From the NCBI GenBank assembly GCA_041311015.1, contig JBFYKG010000002.1:1-53151 (forward strand): a stretch of 53,151 nucleotides of DNA, written 5' to 3'. Position 1 is the first letter of the stretch. Each line of letters begins with the position of its first letter. This document shows, piece by piece, positions 8,700 through 17,350 of the stretch. The position numbers and the translations under genes were made by a program. This stretch comes from Fluviibacter sp041311015. Its GTDB lineage: Bacteria; Pseudomonadota; Gammaproteobacteria; Burkholderiales; Rhodocyclaceae. Under the pieces are notes generated by a model. The model made no database searches, was not told where the DNA came from, and worked only from the letters and a program-made list of their open reading frames with translations.

Positions 8700-8961
8700 T
8701 TCTTGGAAAGATAGCTAATGCGTTGGCGACAAGCAGTTTTTTGGCCGTGACGCGTGGATCGGATCTGCAAACCAGGTTGCATTTGGCCGATGCACCAATC
8801 TGAAACCCGCGCGTAGCAAGCCTTTCGGAAGTCTTACAACAAAAAAATTTATGTTTGCACTTGTAAAACCCGCGAAAAGTCAGGGCATAATGCCACTACG
8901 GAATCAATGACTGACGTTGGTTCTACCGATTTTTTTCTGTAAATCCTTGGGAGACATCCAC
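8700..8961 (+). promoter_or_regulatory. Intergenic region with hupB promoter candidate
   Basis: No gene, tRNA or repeat is visible in this 262-base gap. The part nearest hupB (about 8840-8950) is AT-richer than its surroundings. It contains CATAAT at 8886-8891 as a likely -10, with TTGTAA at 8861-8866 as a -35 candidate; the 19-base spacing is long, so the -35 is uncertain. The ribosome-binding site is TTGGGAGA at about 8947-8954. HU is normally strongly expressed from its own promoter, which fits a stand-alone gene. Confidence 0.35.
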
Positions 8962-9243
8962 ATGAATAAAGCTGAACTGATTGAAGTAATCGCCAAAGAC
9001 GCCAAGCTGAGCAAGGCCGCTGCTCAAGCCGCCCTTGATGCTACCGTTGCTGCTGTTGTTAAGGCCGTGACCAAGGGTGACTCGGTGAGCCTGGTGGGCT
9101 TCGGTTCGTTCTCGAGCGGCAAGCGTGCTGCTCGTACCGGTCGCAACCCGCAAACCGGCGAAACCATCAAGATCGCTGCCGCCAAGACTGTTAAGTTCTC
9201 GGCTGGTAAGGCATTCAAGGATGCCGTGAACAAGCGCAAGTAA
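8962..9243 (+). CDS. hupB: DNA-binding protein HU
   Basis: HU-beta type nucleoid protein (93 residues with 94 codons including stop). It starts MNKAELIEVIAKDA and contains GFGSFSSGKRAARTGRNPQTGE, the beta-arm segment with the Pro that intercalates between DNA base pairs. HU binds and bends DNA without strong sequence specificity and acts in chromosome compaction and replication. The frame is open upstream from a TTG, but the ATG at 8962 has a good Shine-Dalgarno and gives the canonical N-terminus. The gene appears monocistronic: its own promoter region lies upstream and a strong terminator lies 20 bases after the stop. Confidence 0.97.
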   Translation: MNKAELIEVIAKDAKLSKAAAQAALDATVAAVVKAVTKGDSVSLVGFGSFSSGKRAARTGRNPQTGETIKIAAAKTVKFSAGKAFKDAVNKRK

Positions 9244-9263
9244 TCGCGTTAAGTTCAGCAGCA

Positions 9264-9292
9264 AAAAAGCCCGCCTAATCGGCGGGCTTTTT
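9264..9292. terminator. Bidirectional intrinsic terminator, hupB/gatB
   Basis: Perfect 12-base-pair stem (9264-9275 with 9281-9292) with a five-base TAATC loop. GC core GCCCGCC/GGCGGGC, A-run on the left and T-run on the right, so it can end transcripts from both hupB and gatB, which converge here. Confidence 0.93.
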
Positions 9293-9311
9293 CTTTACGT
9301 TACATTGTTAA

Positions 9312-10754
9312 TTAGCTGAGTTTGGATCGCAACAGATCGTTGACCTGTTGCGGATTGGCCTTGCCTTTGGCGGCTTTCATGATTTGACCGACCAGTGCGT
9401 TAAGCGCCTTTTCTTTGCCGGCCTTGAACTCGGCGACATTGCCCGGGTTGGCGGCAATGACCTCATCAACCAGCGCTTCAATGGCGCCCGTATCGGTGAT
9501 TTGCTTGAGGCCTTGTGCTTCGATGATGTCGTCAGCGCTTTTGCCCTGACCTTGCCATAGCGCGTCAAACACTTTTTTGCCGATGGCGTTGGAGATGGTC
9601 TGGTCGGCAATGCGGGCGATGAGGCCACCTAGCTGTTCGGGCGAAACCGGTGCGGCGTCGATGTCGAGACCTTCTCGGTTCAGTCGGGCGGATAGGTCTC
9701 CCATGATCCAGTTGGCGGCCTGTTTGGCCTGTGCATTACCGGCAACTTTGAGGGTGCCTTCAAAATAACGGGCAATTTCCAATGAGGCGGTGACCGCTGC
9801 CGCGTCATAGGCGGAGAGGCCGAGCGCTTCAAAACGCTGGCGCATGGCTTCCGGCAGTTCCGGCATCTCGCCGCGCACGCGTTCGATCCAGTCATCACTG
9901 ATGATGACAGGCAACAGATCGGGATCGGGGAAGTAGCGATAATCCATCGCGTCTTCCTTGGTGCGCATGGCGCGCGTTTCACCGGTGTCCGGATCGAACA
10001 GCACCGTGGCTTGTTGAATGGCACGGCCTTCTTCCAGTTCGTTGATCTGCCACTGCACCTCAAAGTCGATGGCCTGTTGCAGGAAGCGGAAGGAGTTGAG
10101 GTTCTTGATTTCGCGGCGTGTACCGAAGGGCTGGCCGGGCTTGCGTACCGAGACGTTGGCATCGCAACGGAAGGAGCCTTCCTGCATGTTGCCGTCGCAG
10201 ATGCCAATCCACCGCACGAGGCTGTGCAAGGCGCGGGCGTAAGCCACAGCTTCGGCCGAGGAGCGCATGTCTGGTTCCGACACGATTTCAAGCAGTGGTG
10301 TGCCAGCACGGTTCAGGTCAACCCCGGTACGGCCGTGGAAATCTTCGTGCAGCGATTTGCCGGCATCTTCTTCCATGTGGGCGCGGGTGAGTTGCACTAC
10401 TTTGGTGGTGGCGCTATCACCGGTGCCGAGTTGTAGCGTGATGGTGCCGCCATCGACGATGGGATTCTCGAACTGACTGATCTGGTAACCTTTGGGCAGA
10501 TCCGGATAGAAGTAGTTCTTACGAGCAAAGATCGAACGCTGATCGATGCGAGCGCCGACGGCGAGGCCGAAACGAATGGCGCACGAGACGGCTTCATGAT
10601 TCAGCACCGGCAGCACGCCCGGCATGGCCAGATCGACAAGGCTGGTCTGCGCATTCGGTTGTGCACCGAAGGCAATGGACGCGCCCGAAAATATTTTGGA
10701 GTTGGTGGCGAGCTGGGCATGGGTTTCCATGCCAATGACGACTTCCCAGGTCAT
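9312..10754 (-). CDS. gatB: Asp-tRNA(Asn)/Glu-tRNA(Gln) amidotransferase subunit B
   Basis: GatB (480 residues) is the tRNA-binding and kinase subunit of the GatCAB amidotransferase, which converts misacylated Glu-tRNA(Gln) and/or Asp-tRNA(Asn) to the cognate amidated form. The N-terminus MTWEVVIGMETHAQL is the family signature. It is followed by the cradle domain with DLPKGYQISQ and the C-terminal YqeY-like helical tail (GQIMKAAKGKANPQQVNDLL). The frame extends upstream, but ATG 10754 gives the conserved start. The gene lies 20 bases after gatA. Its presence implies at least one indirect aminoacylation route in this organism. Confidence 0.97.
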   Translation of the reverse strand: MTWEVVIGMETHAQLATNSKIFSGASIAFGAQPNAQTSLVDLAMPGVLPVLNHEAVSCAIRFGLAVGARIDQRSIFARKNYFYPDLPKGYQISQFENPIVDGGTITLQLGTGDSATTKVVQLTRAHMEEDAGKSLHEDFHGRTGVDLNRAGTPLLEIVSEPDMRSSAEAVAYARALHSLVRWIGICDGNMQEGSFRCDANVSVRKPGQPFGTRREIKNLNSFRFLQQAIDFEVQWQINELEEGRAIQQATVLFDPDTGETRAMRTKEDAMDYRYFPDPDLLPVIISDDWIERVRGEMPELPEAMRQRFEALGLSAYDAAAVTASLEIARYFEGTLKVAGNAQAKQAANWIMGDLSARLNREGLDIDAAPVSPEQLGGLIARIADQTISNAIGKKVFDALWQGQGKSADDIIEAQGLKQITDTGAIEALVDEVIAANPGNVAEFKAGKEKALNALVGQIMKAAKGKANPQQVNDLLRSKLS

Positions 10755-10774
10755 GTGTATCTCTCTGCTTCCGG

Positions 10775-12229
10775 TTACGCAAAGGCAGCCGGTGTTCGGC
10801 GGTGCCAATCGGTGACTTGCTGATACTGGTGAGTGGCATTGAGCAGGCGGTGCTCGCTGAAGTACGGACCGATCAGCTGCATGCCGACCGGCAGGCCGTT
10901 AATTTCGCCACAGGGGTGCGACAGTGCGGGGATGCCGGCCAAGTTGACCCCAATGGTGTAGATGTCAGACAAATACATCTGCACCGGGTCGCCGGACTTC
11001 TCGCCGAATTTGAACGCAGCGCCCGGCGTCGTCGGGCTGGCAATGACATCGCACTGCTTGAAGGCGTCGTCGAAGTCGTTGGCGATTAGACGGCGGATAC
11101 GCTGCGCCTGCAGATAGTAGGCATCGTAGTAGCCATGCGACAGCACATAAGTGCCGATGAGGATGCGGCGCTTTACTTCGTCGCCGAAACCCTGCGCACG
11201 GGACTTGGCGTACATGTCGTCGAGGTTGCTGTATTCCGGTGCGCGATAGCCATAACGGACACCGTCAAAGCGCGAGAGGTTCGAGCTGGCTTCGGCTGGG
11301 GCGATCACGTAGTAGGCGGCGACCGATTGGCCGATGGACGGGAGCGAGACTTCTACCGTTTCGGCGCCCAGTTTGCGGTATTCGGCCAATGCGGTATCGA
11401 TAGCGGCCATGGTGGCGGCGTCACCGTCGGCGTTGAAGAACTCTTTGGGCAGACCGATGCGCAACCCTTTGAGCGGTTGCTCCAGAGAGCGTGTGTAGTC
11501 TTCGTTGCCGCGCTCGAGGCTGGTCGAGTCTTTTGCATCAAAACCGGCAAAAGCGTTAAGTAGCAGTGCGCAGTCTTCAGCCGAATGCGCCATCGGGCCC
11601 GCCTGATCGAGCGATGAGGCAAAGGCGATCATGCCCCAGCGTGAGACGGTGCCGTAGGAAGGCTTCAGACCCGTCAGGCCGCACAGTGCAGCCGGCTGGC
11701 GGATCGAGCCGCCGGTGTCTGTGCCGGTAACGGCCGGTGCGAGGCGTGCAGCAACCGCGGCCGCAGAACCACCTGACGAACCACCGGGTACGCGCTCGGT
11801 GTCCCACGGGTTACGGACGGGGCCGTAGTACGAAGTTTCGTTCGACGAGCCCATGGCGAACTCGTCCATATTGAGTTTGCCCAGCGAGACCAATCCGGCC
11901 TGGTTGCAACGCTCAACGACCGTGGCGTTGTAGGGTGCAATGAAGTTTTCCAGCATGCGCGAACCGCAGGTGGTGCGCCAGCCGTCCTGACAGAAGATGT
12001 CTTTGTGCGCCATCGGTACGCCGGTGAGCGGGCCTGTGTTGCCTGCGGCGCGTGCAGCATCGGCGGCTTTGGCTGCAGCACGAGACTTCTCTTCGTCAAT
12101 GGTGACGAAGGCGTTAATGGTGGGGTTGTGTTGCGCGATGCGGCCGAGGAACAGATTGGTCAGTTCCAGGCTCGAAACCTTTTTAGCGTCGAGCGCGCTC
12201 GCGAGCTCTTTGAGGCTGGCTTTGAACAT
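10775..12229 (-). CDS. gatA: Asp-tRNA(Asn)/Glu-tRNA(Gln) amidotransferase subunit A
   Basis: GatA (484 residues) is the amidase-signature subunit that releases ammonia from glutamine for the GatB reaction. The Ser-cisSer-Lys triad is in place: K76 in AHKDIFC, S151 in the GGSSGGS loop, and S175 in DTGGSIRQPA. These match the spacing of characterised GatA enzymes with an offset of three. Start and stop need no adjustment. Its ATG shares one base with the gatC stop (TAATG), so the two are translationally coupled, and gatB follows after 20 bases. Confidence 0.97.
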   Translation of the reverse strand: MFKASLKELASALDAKKVSSLELTNLFLGRIAQHNPTINAFVTIDEEKSRAAAKAADAARAAGNTGPLTGVPMAHKDIFCQDGWRTTCGSRMLENFIAPYNATVVERCNQAGLVSLGKLNMDEFAMGSSNETSYYGPVRNPWDTERVPGGSSGGSAAAVAARLAPAVTGTDTGGSIRQPAALCGLTGLKPSYGTVSRWGMIAFASSLDQAGPMAHSAEDCALLLNAFAGFDAKDSTSLERGNEDYTRSLEQPLKGLRIGLPKEFFNADGDAATMAAIDTALAEYRKLGAETVEVSLPSIGQSVAAYYVIAPAEASSNLSRFDGVRYGYRAPEYSNLDDMYAKSRAQGFGDEVKRRILIGTYVLSHGYYDAYYLQAQRIRRLIANDFDDAFKQCDVIASPTTPGAAFKFGEKSGDPVQMYLSDIYTIGVNLAGIPALSHPCGEINGLPVGMQLIGPYFSEHRLLNATHQYQQVTDWHRRTPAAFA

Positions 12230-12522
12230 TATTCGATGACCTTCGGTACAAGGTAGAGTCCGGCTTCCGATTCCGGTGCCAGAGCGAGGCAGCGGTCGCG
12301 CTGTTCAAGGCTACCGTCCGTGACTTTGTCGTCACGCAGGCGTTGACCCACGTCGCAGGCGTGGGCCATGGGGGCGACACCGTCCGTATTGACCTGGCGT
12401 AGCTCGGCGATCATGCCAAAAATGTTGTCTAGGTGACCGAGCGTGTCGTTGACTTGTGTCGGATCGAGCTCGATCCGGGCCAGCTTGGCCAGTCGTTGTA
12501 CGTCTTCAGGGGTAAAAGCCAT
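12229..12522 (-). CDS. gatC: Asp-tRNA(Asn)/Glu-tRNA(Gln) amidotransferase subunit C
   Basis: GatC (97 residues) is the small belt-like subunit that clamps GatA to GatB. It begins MAFTPEDVQRLAKLARIEL, the standard GatC N-terminal helix, and includes LGHLDNIFGMIAELRQVNTDGVAPMAHA. A TTG 15 bases upstream is in frame, but the ATG at 12522 is the better start by homology. There is no strong Shine-Dalgarno. First gene of gatC-gatA-gatB, divergent from mreB across about 280 bases, an arrangement widespread in Betaproteobacteria. Confidence 0.95.
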   Translation of the reverse strand: MAFTPEDVQRLAKLARIELDPTQVNDTLGHLDNIFGMIAELRQVNTDGVAPMAHACDVGQRLRDDKVTDGSLEQRDRCLALAPESEAGLYLVPKVIE

Positions 12523-12806
12523 GATATGCGGGTGCAATATTAAGCGATATTGGTTGAACTGGCAGCGAAAATTCAGGAAATGTCGTCGAAAACTACCTTA
12601 AATACCGAAGCAAGCGCGTGGCGCAACCGCAGTGCGGGCTGATTACGGCGAAAAGGCAGGGTGCCGTCGAATATCCCCTTGAATTTGCGGTATTATACGC
12701 GGTTTAGTCGGCGGCCTGTCTGCTGGCCGACATCTCCGTTGCAGCGCAGCGCGACTTTCGGGTTTTGCGCGCCTCACAACCTCATCTTGAATTCTGGAGC
12801 TTCACA
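12523..12806. promoter_or_regulatory. Divergent gatC/mreB intergenic region
   Basis: This 284-base gap separates two core operons and must hold promoters for both. On the plus strand a TATTAT hexamer at 12691-12696 is a possible mreB -10, but no good -35 lies at the right distance. The mreB ribosome-binding site is TCTGGAGC at about 12793-12800. On the minus strand no promoter stands out. I see no gene, RNA or repeat here. Confidence 0.35.
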
Positions 12807-13850
12807 ATGTTCGGACTGTTTCGCGGCATGTTTTCCAACGACCTGGCGATTGATCTGGGTACGGCCAATACATTGATCTACGCGCGCGGCAAAGGGATCG
12901 TGCTGGATGAGCCGTCGGTGGTCGCGATTCGTACGGACGGCGGCCCGAATGCCCGCAAAACTATCGAAGCGGTCGGCAAAGAGGCCAAGATGATGCTGGG
13001 CCGTACGCCGGGGAGCATTAATGCCATCCGTCCGATGAAGGATGGCGTGATTGCTGACTTTACGGTCACCGAGCAGATGCTCAAGCAATTTATCAAGCGT
13101 GTGCATGATGTGCGTATGTTCTCGCCAGCCCCCCGCATTATTATTTGCGTGCCCTGCGGTTCGACACAGGTCGAACGCCGCGCGATTCGTGAATCGGCCC
13201 TGGGTGCGGGCGCATCGCAGGTCTATCTGATTGAAGAACCGATGGCTGCTGCCATTGGCGCGGATTTGCCGGTGAGCGAAGCGACGGGTTCGATGGTCGT
13301 GGATATCGGTGGCGGCACCACAGAGGTCGGTGTGATTTCTCTGGGTGGCCTGGTTTACTCCACATCGGTCCGTGTGGGTGGCGACAAGTTTGATGAAGCG
13401 ATCATCAATTACATTCGTCGTAACTACGGCATGCTGATTGGTGATACGACGGCTGAGAACATCAAGAAGCAAATCGGCACGGCCTTCCCAGGCGTTGAAG
13501 TTCTGGAAATGGAAGTCAAGGGTCGCAATCTGGCCGAAGGGATTCCGCGGACGTTCACCGTGACGTCGAATGAAATTCTGGAAGCGTTGTCCGAGCCGAC
13601 CAATCAGATCGTCACTGCGGTCAAGCAGGCGCTGGAACAGACCCCGCCCGAGCTGGGTGCCGATATTGCCGAGCGCGGCCTGGTGCTGACCGGTGGCGGT
13701 GCGCTGCTGCGTGACCTGGACCGACTCTTACGAGAAGAAACTGGTCTACCTGTTATGGTCGCTGAGGATCCGCTGACTTGCGTGGTGCGTGGTTGCGGTA
13801 TCGCACTGGAGAAGATGGACAAGCTCGGCAACATCTTCGCGTCCGAGTAA
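12807..13850 (+). CDS. mreB: Rod shape-determining protein MreB
   Basis: Bacterial actin homologue (347 residues) that forms membrane-bound filaments guiding lateral wall synthesis. The N-terminal membrane-binding helix MFGLFRGMF is followed by DLGTANTLIYARGKG (phosphate-1 loop). VVDIGGGTTEVGVISLGG is the phosphate-2 loop, and LTGGGALLRDLDRLL the adenosine motif. The frame is open upstream to 12765, but ATG 12807 with its GGAG and the conserved N-terminus is preferred. First gene of an elongasome operon: mreB-mreC-mreD-mrdA-rodA-rlpA, with gaps of at most 23 bases. Confidence 0.98.
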   Translation: MFGLFRGMFSNDLAIDLGTANTLIYARGKGIVLDEPSVVAIRTDGGPNARKTIEAVGKEAKMMLGRTPGSINAIRPMKDGVIADFTVTEQMLKQFIKRVHDVRMFSPAPRIIICVPCGSTQVERRAIRESALGAGASQVYLIEEPMAAAIGADLPVSEATGSMVVDIGGGTTEVGVISLGGLVYSTSVRVGGDKFDEAIINYIRRNYGMLIGDTTAENIKKQIGTAFPGVEVLEMEVKGRNLAEGIPRTFTVTSNEILEALSEPTNQIVTAVKQALEQTPPELGADIAERGLVLTGGGALLRDLDRLLREETGLPVMVAEDPLTCVVRGCGIALEKMDKLGNIFASE

Positions 13851-13873
13851 ACGAACGGACGAGGGCGCCGTCA

Positions 13874-14797
13874 ATGCCCGGATTCGAGCAACAACCGCCG
13901 CCATTATTCAAGCAAGGGCCGGCACCGCTGGCCCTGTTGATTCTCTACGTCTGCTCGTCGATATCGTTGCTGATTCTTGATGACCGGTTCCGTTATCTGG
14001 AGCCGCTCAGAAGCGTGGTGACCGAAGCGGTGTCCCCACTCAAAAAAGTGGTGCAATGGCCGGTTCTTGCGATCACAACGGTTGATGAATATGCGGTCAC
14101 GCTAGATCAGGCGCAGCGTGACATCGCGGCCTTGCGTCAGGCGCGTCTGATAGACGCTGAAAAATCCCAGAAGCTGGAAATTCTGGAGGCCGAAAACCAG
14201 TTCTTGCGTAAGCTGCTCGATACACGTCGTCAGCTCGGTGCGCATGTGCAGCCGGCCAGCATCCTATACAGTGCCCGGGACCCGTTTAATCGTCGTGTCA
14301 TTCTGGATCGTGGCAGTGAACAGGGTGTTATCGAGGGCCAGCCGGTTGTCGATGACCAGGGGGTAGTGGGGCAAGTCACCCGCGTTGCGCCCGATTATGC
14401 CGAAGTCACCTTGCTGACTGACCGCAACCAGTCGATTCCTGCACAAGTTGTGCGAAACGGCTTGCGCACAGTCGTGTTTGGCACCGGTGATGGGCGACTC
14501 GAAATGCGCTACATGTCGTCTAATGCCGATGTTCAGGTGGGCGACTGGATTGTCACGTCAGGGATTGATGGGATCTATCCCCGGGGTCTCAAGGTCGGCA
14601 AGGTCGAGAGCCTGGAAAGCGATGCGAATGGGATTTTTTCGCGCTTCATCCTGACACCGGCTGCGGGCATGGGCCGTTATGGTGAAGTATTGCTGCTGAC
14701 GCCGGCGACACTACCGACTGAACGACCCGATAGCCTGGATCGAAAGGCAGATCAGCAGGCGACGACGTACAGCAAGAAAAAGCGTAAGGCGCCCTAA
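13874..14797 (+). CDS. mreC: Rod shape-determining protein MreC
   Basis: Periplasmic elongasome scaffold (307 residues), anchored by one membrane segment at about residues 18-36. A coiled coil at about 75-115 (rich in Ala/Glu/Lys/Leu, for example EKSQKLEILEAENQFLRKLL) leads to the two beta-barrel domains with RDPFNRRVILDRGSEQGV and GLRTVVFGTGDGRLEMRYM. MreC activates PBP2/RodA. The frame opens upstream inside mreB, but ATG 13874, 23 bases after the mreB stop, gives the normal short cytoplasmic tail. Stop and mreD start overlap by one base (TAATG). Confidence 0.94.
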   Translation: MPGFEQQPPPLFKQGPAPLALLILYVCSSISLLILDDRFRYLEPLRSVVTEAVSPLKKVVQWPVLAITTVDEYAVTLDQAQRDIAALRQARLIDAEKSQKLEILEAENQFLRKLLDTRRQLGAHVQPASILYSARDPFNRRVILDRGSEQGVIEGQPVVDDQGVVGQVTRVAPDYAEVTLLTDRNQSIPAQVVRNGLRTVVFGTGDGRLEMRYMSSNADVQVGDWIVTSGIDGIYPRGLKVGKVESLESDANGIFSRFILTPAAGMGRYGEVLLLTPATLPTERPDSLDRKADQQATTYSKKKRKAP

Positions 14798-15318
14798 TGC
14801 AGATTGATTTTCAGTCCTCACGCCTGTTGCGCCCTGCGCGCCCCGGTTTTATTCGTCTGACCCTGGCGCTGGCATTCGTGCTTAACCTTCTACCAACCTC
14901 ATTCTGGCCGTTCTTTCCGGAATGGGTCATGCTGGTGATCTTGTTCTGGTCCATTCGTGCTCCGCTCGTCGTTGGGACGGGCACGGCATTTCTTTTGGGC
15001 CTGCTGATGGATGTCGTCGATGGCAGCCTGATGGGTCAGCATGCGCTTGCCTATGTGCTGATTGCCTATGCCGGTCGTGTGTTGTCTGCCAAAATTCTGT
15101 GGTTGCCACTCAAGCAGCAGGTTTTGCATGTGCTGCCCATCTTGCTGGTGGGTTCGCTGATCGAAGTTTTGGTGCGCTGGTTTTCCGGAGATGAGTTTCC
15201 GGGGGCTCTATACCTATTGCGTCCCATCATCACTGGGCTGCTTTGGGCGCCGGCCACGTATATTCTGATGCTGCCTCAGTTCCTGACCAAGGACCGGGAC
15301 TTCGAGCGCCCCATCTGA
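14797..15318 (+). CDS. mreD: Rod shape-determining protein MreD
   Basis: Inner-membrane elongasome component (173 residues) composed almost entirely of hydrophobic segments, about five or six helices. Recognised by position between mreC and mrdA and by the typical features LLPTSFWPFFPEWVMLVILFW (start of the second helix) and GLLMDVVDGSLMGQHALAY, a conserved Asp/Gly/Gln/His pattern in MreD. It recruits other Mre proteins and PBP2 to the membrane. Start ATG shares one base with the mreC stop, and mrdA begins 8 bases after its stop. Confidence 0.92.
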   Translation: MQIDFQSSRLLRPARPGFIRLTLALAFVLNLLPTSFWPFFPEWVMLVILFWSIRAPLVVGTGTAFLLGLLMDVVDGSLMGQHALAYVLIAYAGRVLSAKILWLPLKQQVLHVLPILLVGSLIEVLVRWFSGDEFPGALYLLRPIITGLLWAPATYILMLPQFLTKDRDFERPI

Positions 15319-15325
15319 GTCATTC

Positions 15326-17350
15326 ATGTCCTATTTCGACGAACAGGATGCGGGCAAGCGATTCCAAGGGCGCTTGAGTACGGCGTCGGTGCTGATGCTC
15401 ATCGCTTTTTTTATCCTGGTCTTGCGATTCTTCTGGCTAGGTGTGGTGCAGCACGGGTACTACCAGACCCGCGCAGAAGACAACCGGTTAGCACTGGTTC
15501 CGGTTGTGCCTAACCGTGGCCTGATCTTCGACCGTAACGGCGTGCTGATGGCGACCAATACGTCAGCCTATACCCTGGAGATTGTGCCTGGCCTGGCGGG
15601 CAATATTGACGAGACGATCGAGGGGTTATCGAAGGTCGTGACCGTCGAAGGCAAGGATAAGCGTCGCTTCAAGCAGCTGATGCGCGAAGCAAAGACCTTC
15701 GAATCGATCCCCATTCGTTCCCGGTTGAGTGAACAAGAGGTTGCGCGTTTCGCAGCACAGCGATACAAGTTTCCTGGCGTTGAAGTTCGCGCACGTCTGT
15801 TTCGCAGTTATCCGTTAGGCGAGACCGCATCCCACGCACTCGGTTACATGGGGCGTATCAATACCAAGGATCTGGAGCGCATTGACGAAGAGGGCCAGGC
15901 AGCAAACTATCGCGGCACCGATCATATCGGCAAGACGGGGCTGGAACAGCGCTACGAATTCGAAATGCATGGTGTCAGCGGATTCGAGAGCGTTGAGGTT
16001 GATGCGGGCGGACGGGGTATCCGCGTTCTTTCGCGCACCCCCCCGGTTTCAGGCAACAACCTCAATTTGACCATTGACGCCCGACTGCAGCAGGTGGCCG
16101 AACAGGCTTTTGGAAAGCGTCGCGGTGCGCTGGTCGCCATCGATCCTGAAAACGGTGAAATTCTGGCACTGGTTTCAATGCCTACGTATGATCCCAATCT
16201 CTTTGTAGACGGCATACGCAGTGACGACTGGGATGTGTTGAACACCGATATCAACAAACCACTGCTGAACCGGGCTATTTATGGTGCTTACCCGCCGGGA
16301 TCGACCTTCAAACCGTTCATGGCACTGGGGGCACTAACGGCGGGAAAGCGAACCCCGCAACAGGCGATTAGTGACCCCGGTTACTTTAATTTCGGCAACC
16401 ATACGTTCCGTGATGATAAAAAAGGTGGTCACGGTATGGTCAACATGTATACATCGATCGTGCATTCCTGCGATACCTATTACTACATGCTGGCCAACGA
16501 ATGGGGTATCGATGGATTGTCTGATTTTATGGGACGCATGGGGTTCGGTAGCAAAACAGGTATCGACATTGATGGCGAAGCTCGCGGCGTTCTCCCGTCG
16601 CCCGCCTGGAAAGAGCGTCGTTTCAAAAAGCCTGAGCAACAGAAGTGGTATGCCGGTGAAACGGTTTCGATCGGGATCGGACAGGGGTACAACTCCTACA
16701 CGATGCTCCAGCTAGCACAGGCGACGGCGATTCTGGCAAACAACGGCGCCGGCTATAGGCCGCATTTGGTACGGAGTATTTCTGATGTCCAGACGGGCCA
16801 GGTGCGAACATTACCGCTTGAGAAAACGCATGAGGTGGCACTCAAGCCCGAACATGTCGAAGTGATCCGCAACGCCATGATTGGTGTTAACAAAGAGGGC
16901 ACAAGTTCACGTGCCTTTGCCGGCGCCAAGTATGTGGCGGCAGGTAAGACAGGCACGGCGCAGGTGTTCAGCCTAAAAGGGGGCACCTACTCACATGGTG
17001 GCACCAAAGAATTCCTACGTGACCACGCATTATTTATAGCTTTTGCCCCGGCGGATAAGCCTAAAATTGCGTTGGCGGTCATTGTGGAAAATGCGGGCTT
17101 TGGCGCCCAGTCTGCGGCACCAATTACGCGCCAGGTCTTCGATTATTACCTGCAGGGGATTGTGCCCAAGGGGCCCGCGCCTGACGCCCCGGGCGAACCG
17201 GAGCCCGACCGGCGAGATCTGGCACTTTATGCTGATCCGCAGAATGATGACTACGATGCGCTGCAGGGGCTTAATGCGCCTGAAAACTCAGGCCCGTTCG
17301 TCAGAATGCCTGCCGGAAAAGACCCGATCCCTGCAAGGAAGAAACCATGA
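15326..17350 (+). CDS. mrdA: Penicillin-binding protein 2 (elongasome transpeptidase)
   Basis: Class B PBP (674 residues) that crosslinks lateral-wall peptidoglycan in the RodA complex. One N-terminal membrane helix (about 22-42) is followed by a dimerisation domain with NRGLIFDRNG. The transpeptidase domain has the active-site S326-T-F-K in PPGSTFKP, the SCD motif in IVHSCDTYYYM, and KTGTAQV. About 60 residues after the domain form a Pro/Asp-rich tail ending in Lys-Lys-Pro. Its ATG lies 8 bases after mreD and its stop overlaps rodA by four bases (ATGA). That gives a fixed ratio of the transpeptidase and the RodA glycosyltransferase. Confidence 0.97.
   Translation: MSYFDEQDAGKRFQGRLSTASVLMLIAFFILVLRFFWLGVVQHGYYQTRAEDNRLALVPVVPNRGLIFDRNGVLMATNTSAYTLEIVPGLAGNIDETIEGLSKVVTVEGKDKRRFKQLMREAKTFESIPIRSRLSEQEVARFAAQRYKFPGVEVRARLFRSYPLGETASHALGYMGRINTKDLERIDEEGQAANYRGTDHIGKTGLEQRYEFEMHGVSGFESVEVDAGGRGIRVLSRTPPVSGNNLNLTIDARLQQVAEQAFGKRRGALVAIDPENGEILALVSMPTYDPNLFVDGIRSDDWDVLNTDINKPLLNRAIYGAYPPGSTFKPFMALGALTAGKRTPQQAISDPGYFNFGNHTFRDDKKGGHGMVNMYTSIVHSCDTYYYMLANEWGIDGLSDFMGRMGFGSKTGIDIDGEARGVLPSPAWKERRFKKPEQQKWYAGETVSIGIGQGYNSYTMLQLAQATAILANNGAGYRPHLVRSISDVQTGQVRTLPLEKTHEVALKPEHVEVIRNAMIGVNKEGTSSRAFAGAKYVAAGKTGTAQVFSLKGGTYSHGGTKEFLRDHALFIAFAPADKPKIALAVIVENAGFGAQSAAPITRQVFDYYLQGIVPKGPAPDAPGEPEPDRRDLALYADPQNDDYDALQGLNAPENSGPFVRMPAGKDPIPARKKP

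Noticed and set aside
8700..8961. tRNA or small RNA between tatD-like and hupB
   Set aside because: No cloverleaf, no CCA-type ends and no strong hairpin with T-run found; only promoter-like elements near hupB.
10755..10808. Longer gatB N-terminus (MAPPNTGCLC start)
   Set aside because: Extra residues do not match the GatB family; ATG 10754 gives the conserved MTWEVVIGMETH.
12774..13472. 232-codon minus-strand frame inside mreB
   Set aside because: Antisense shadow of a clearly conserved mreB; composition is Arg/His/Asn-rich and has no domain pattern.
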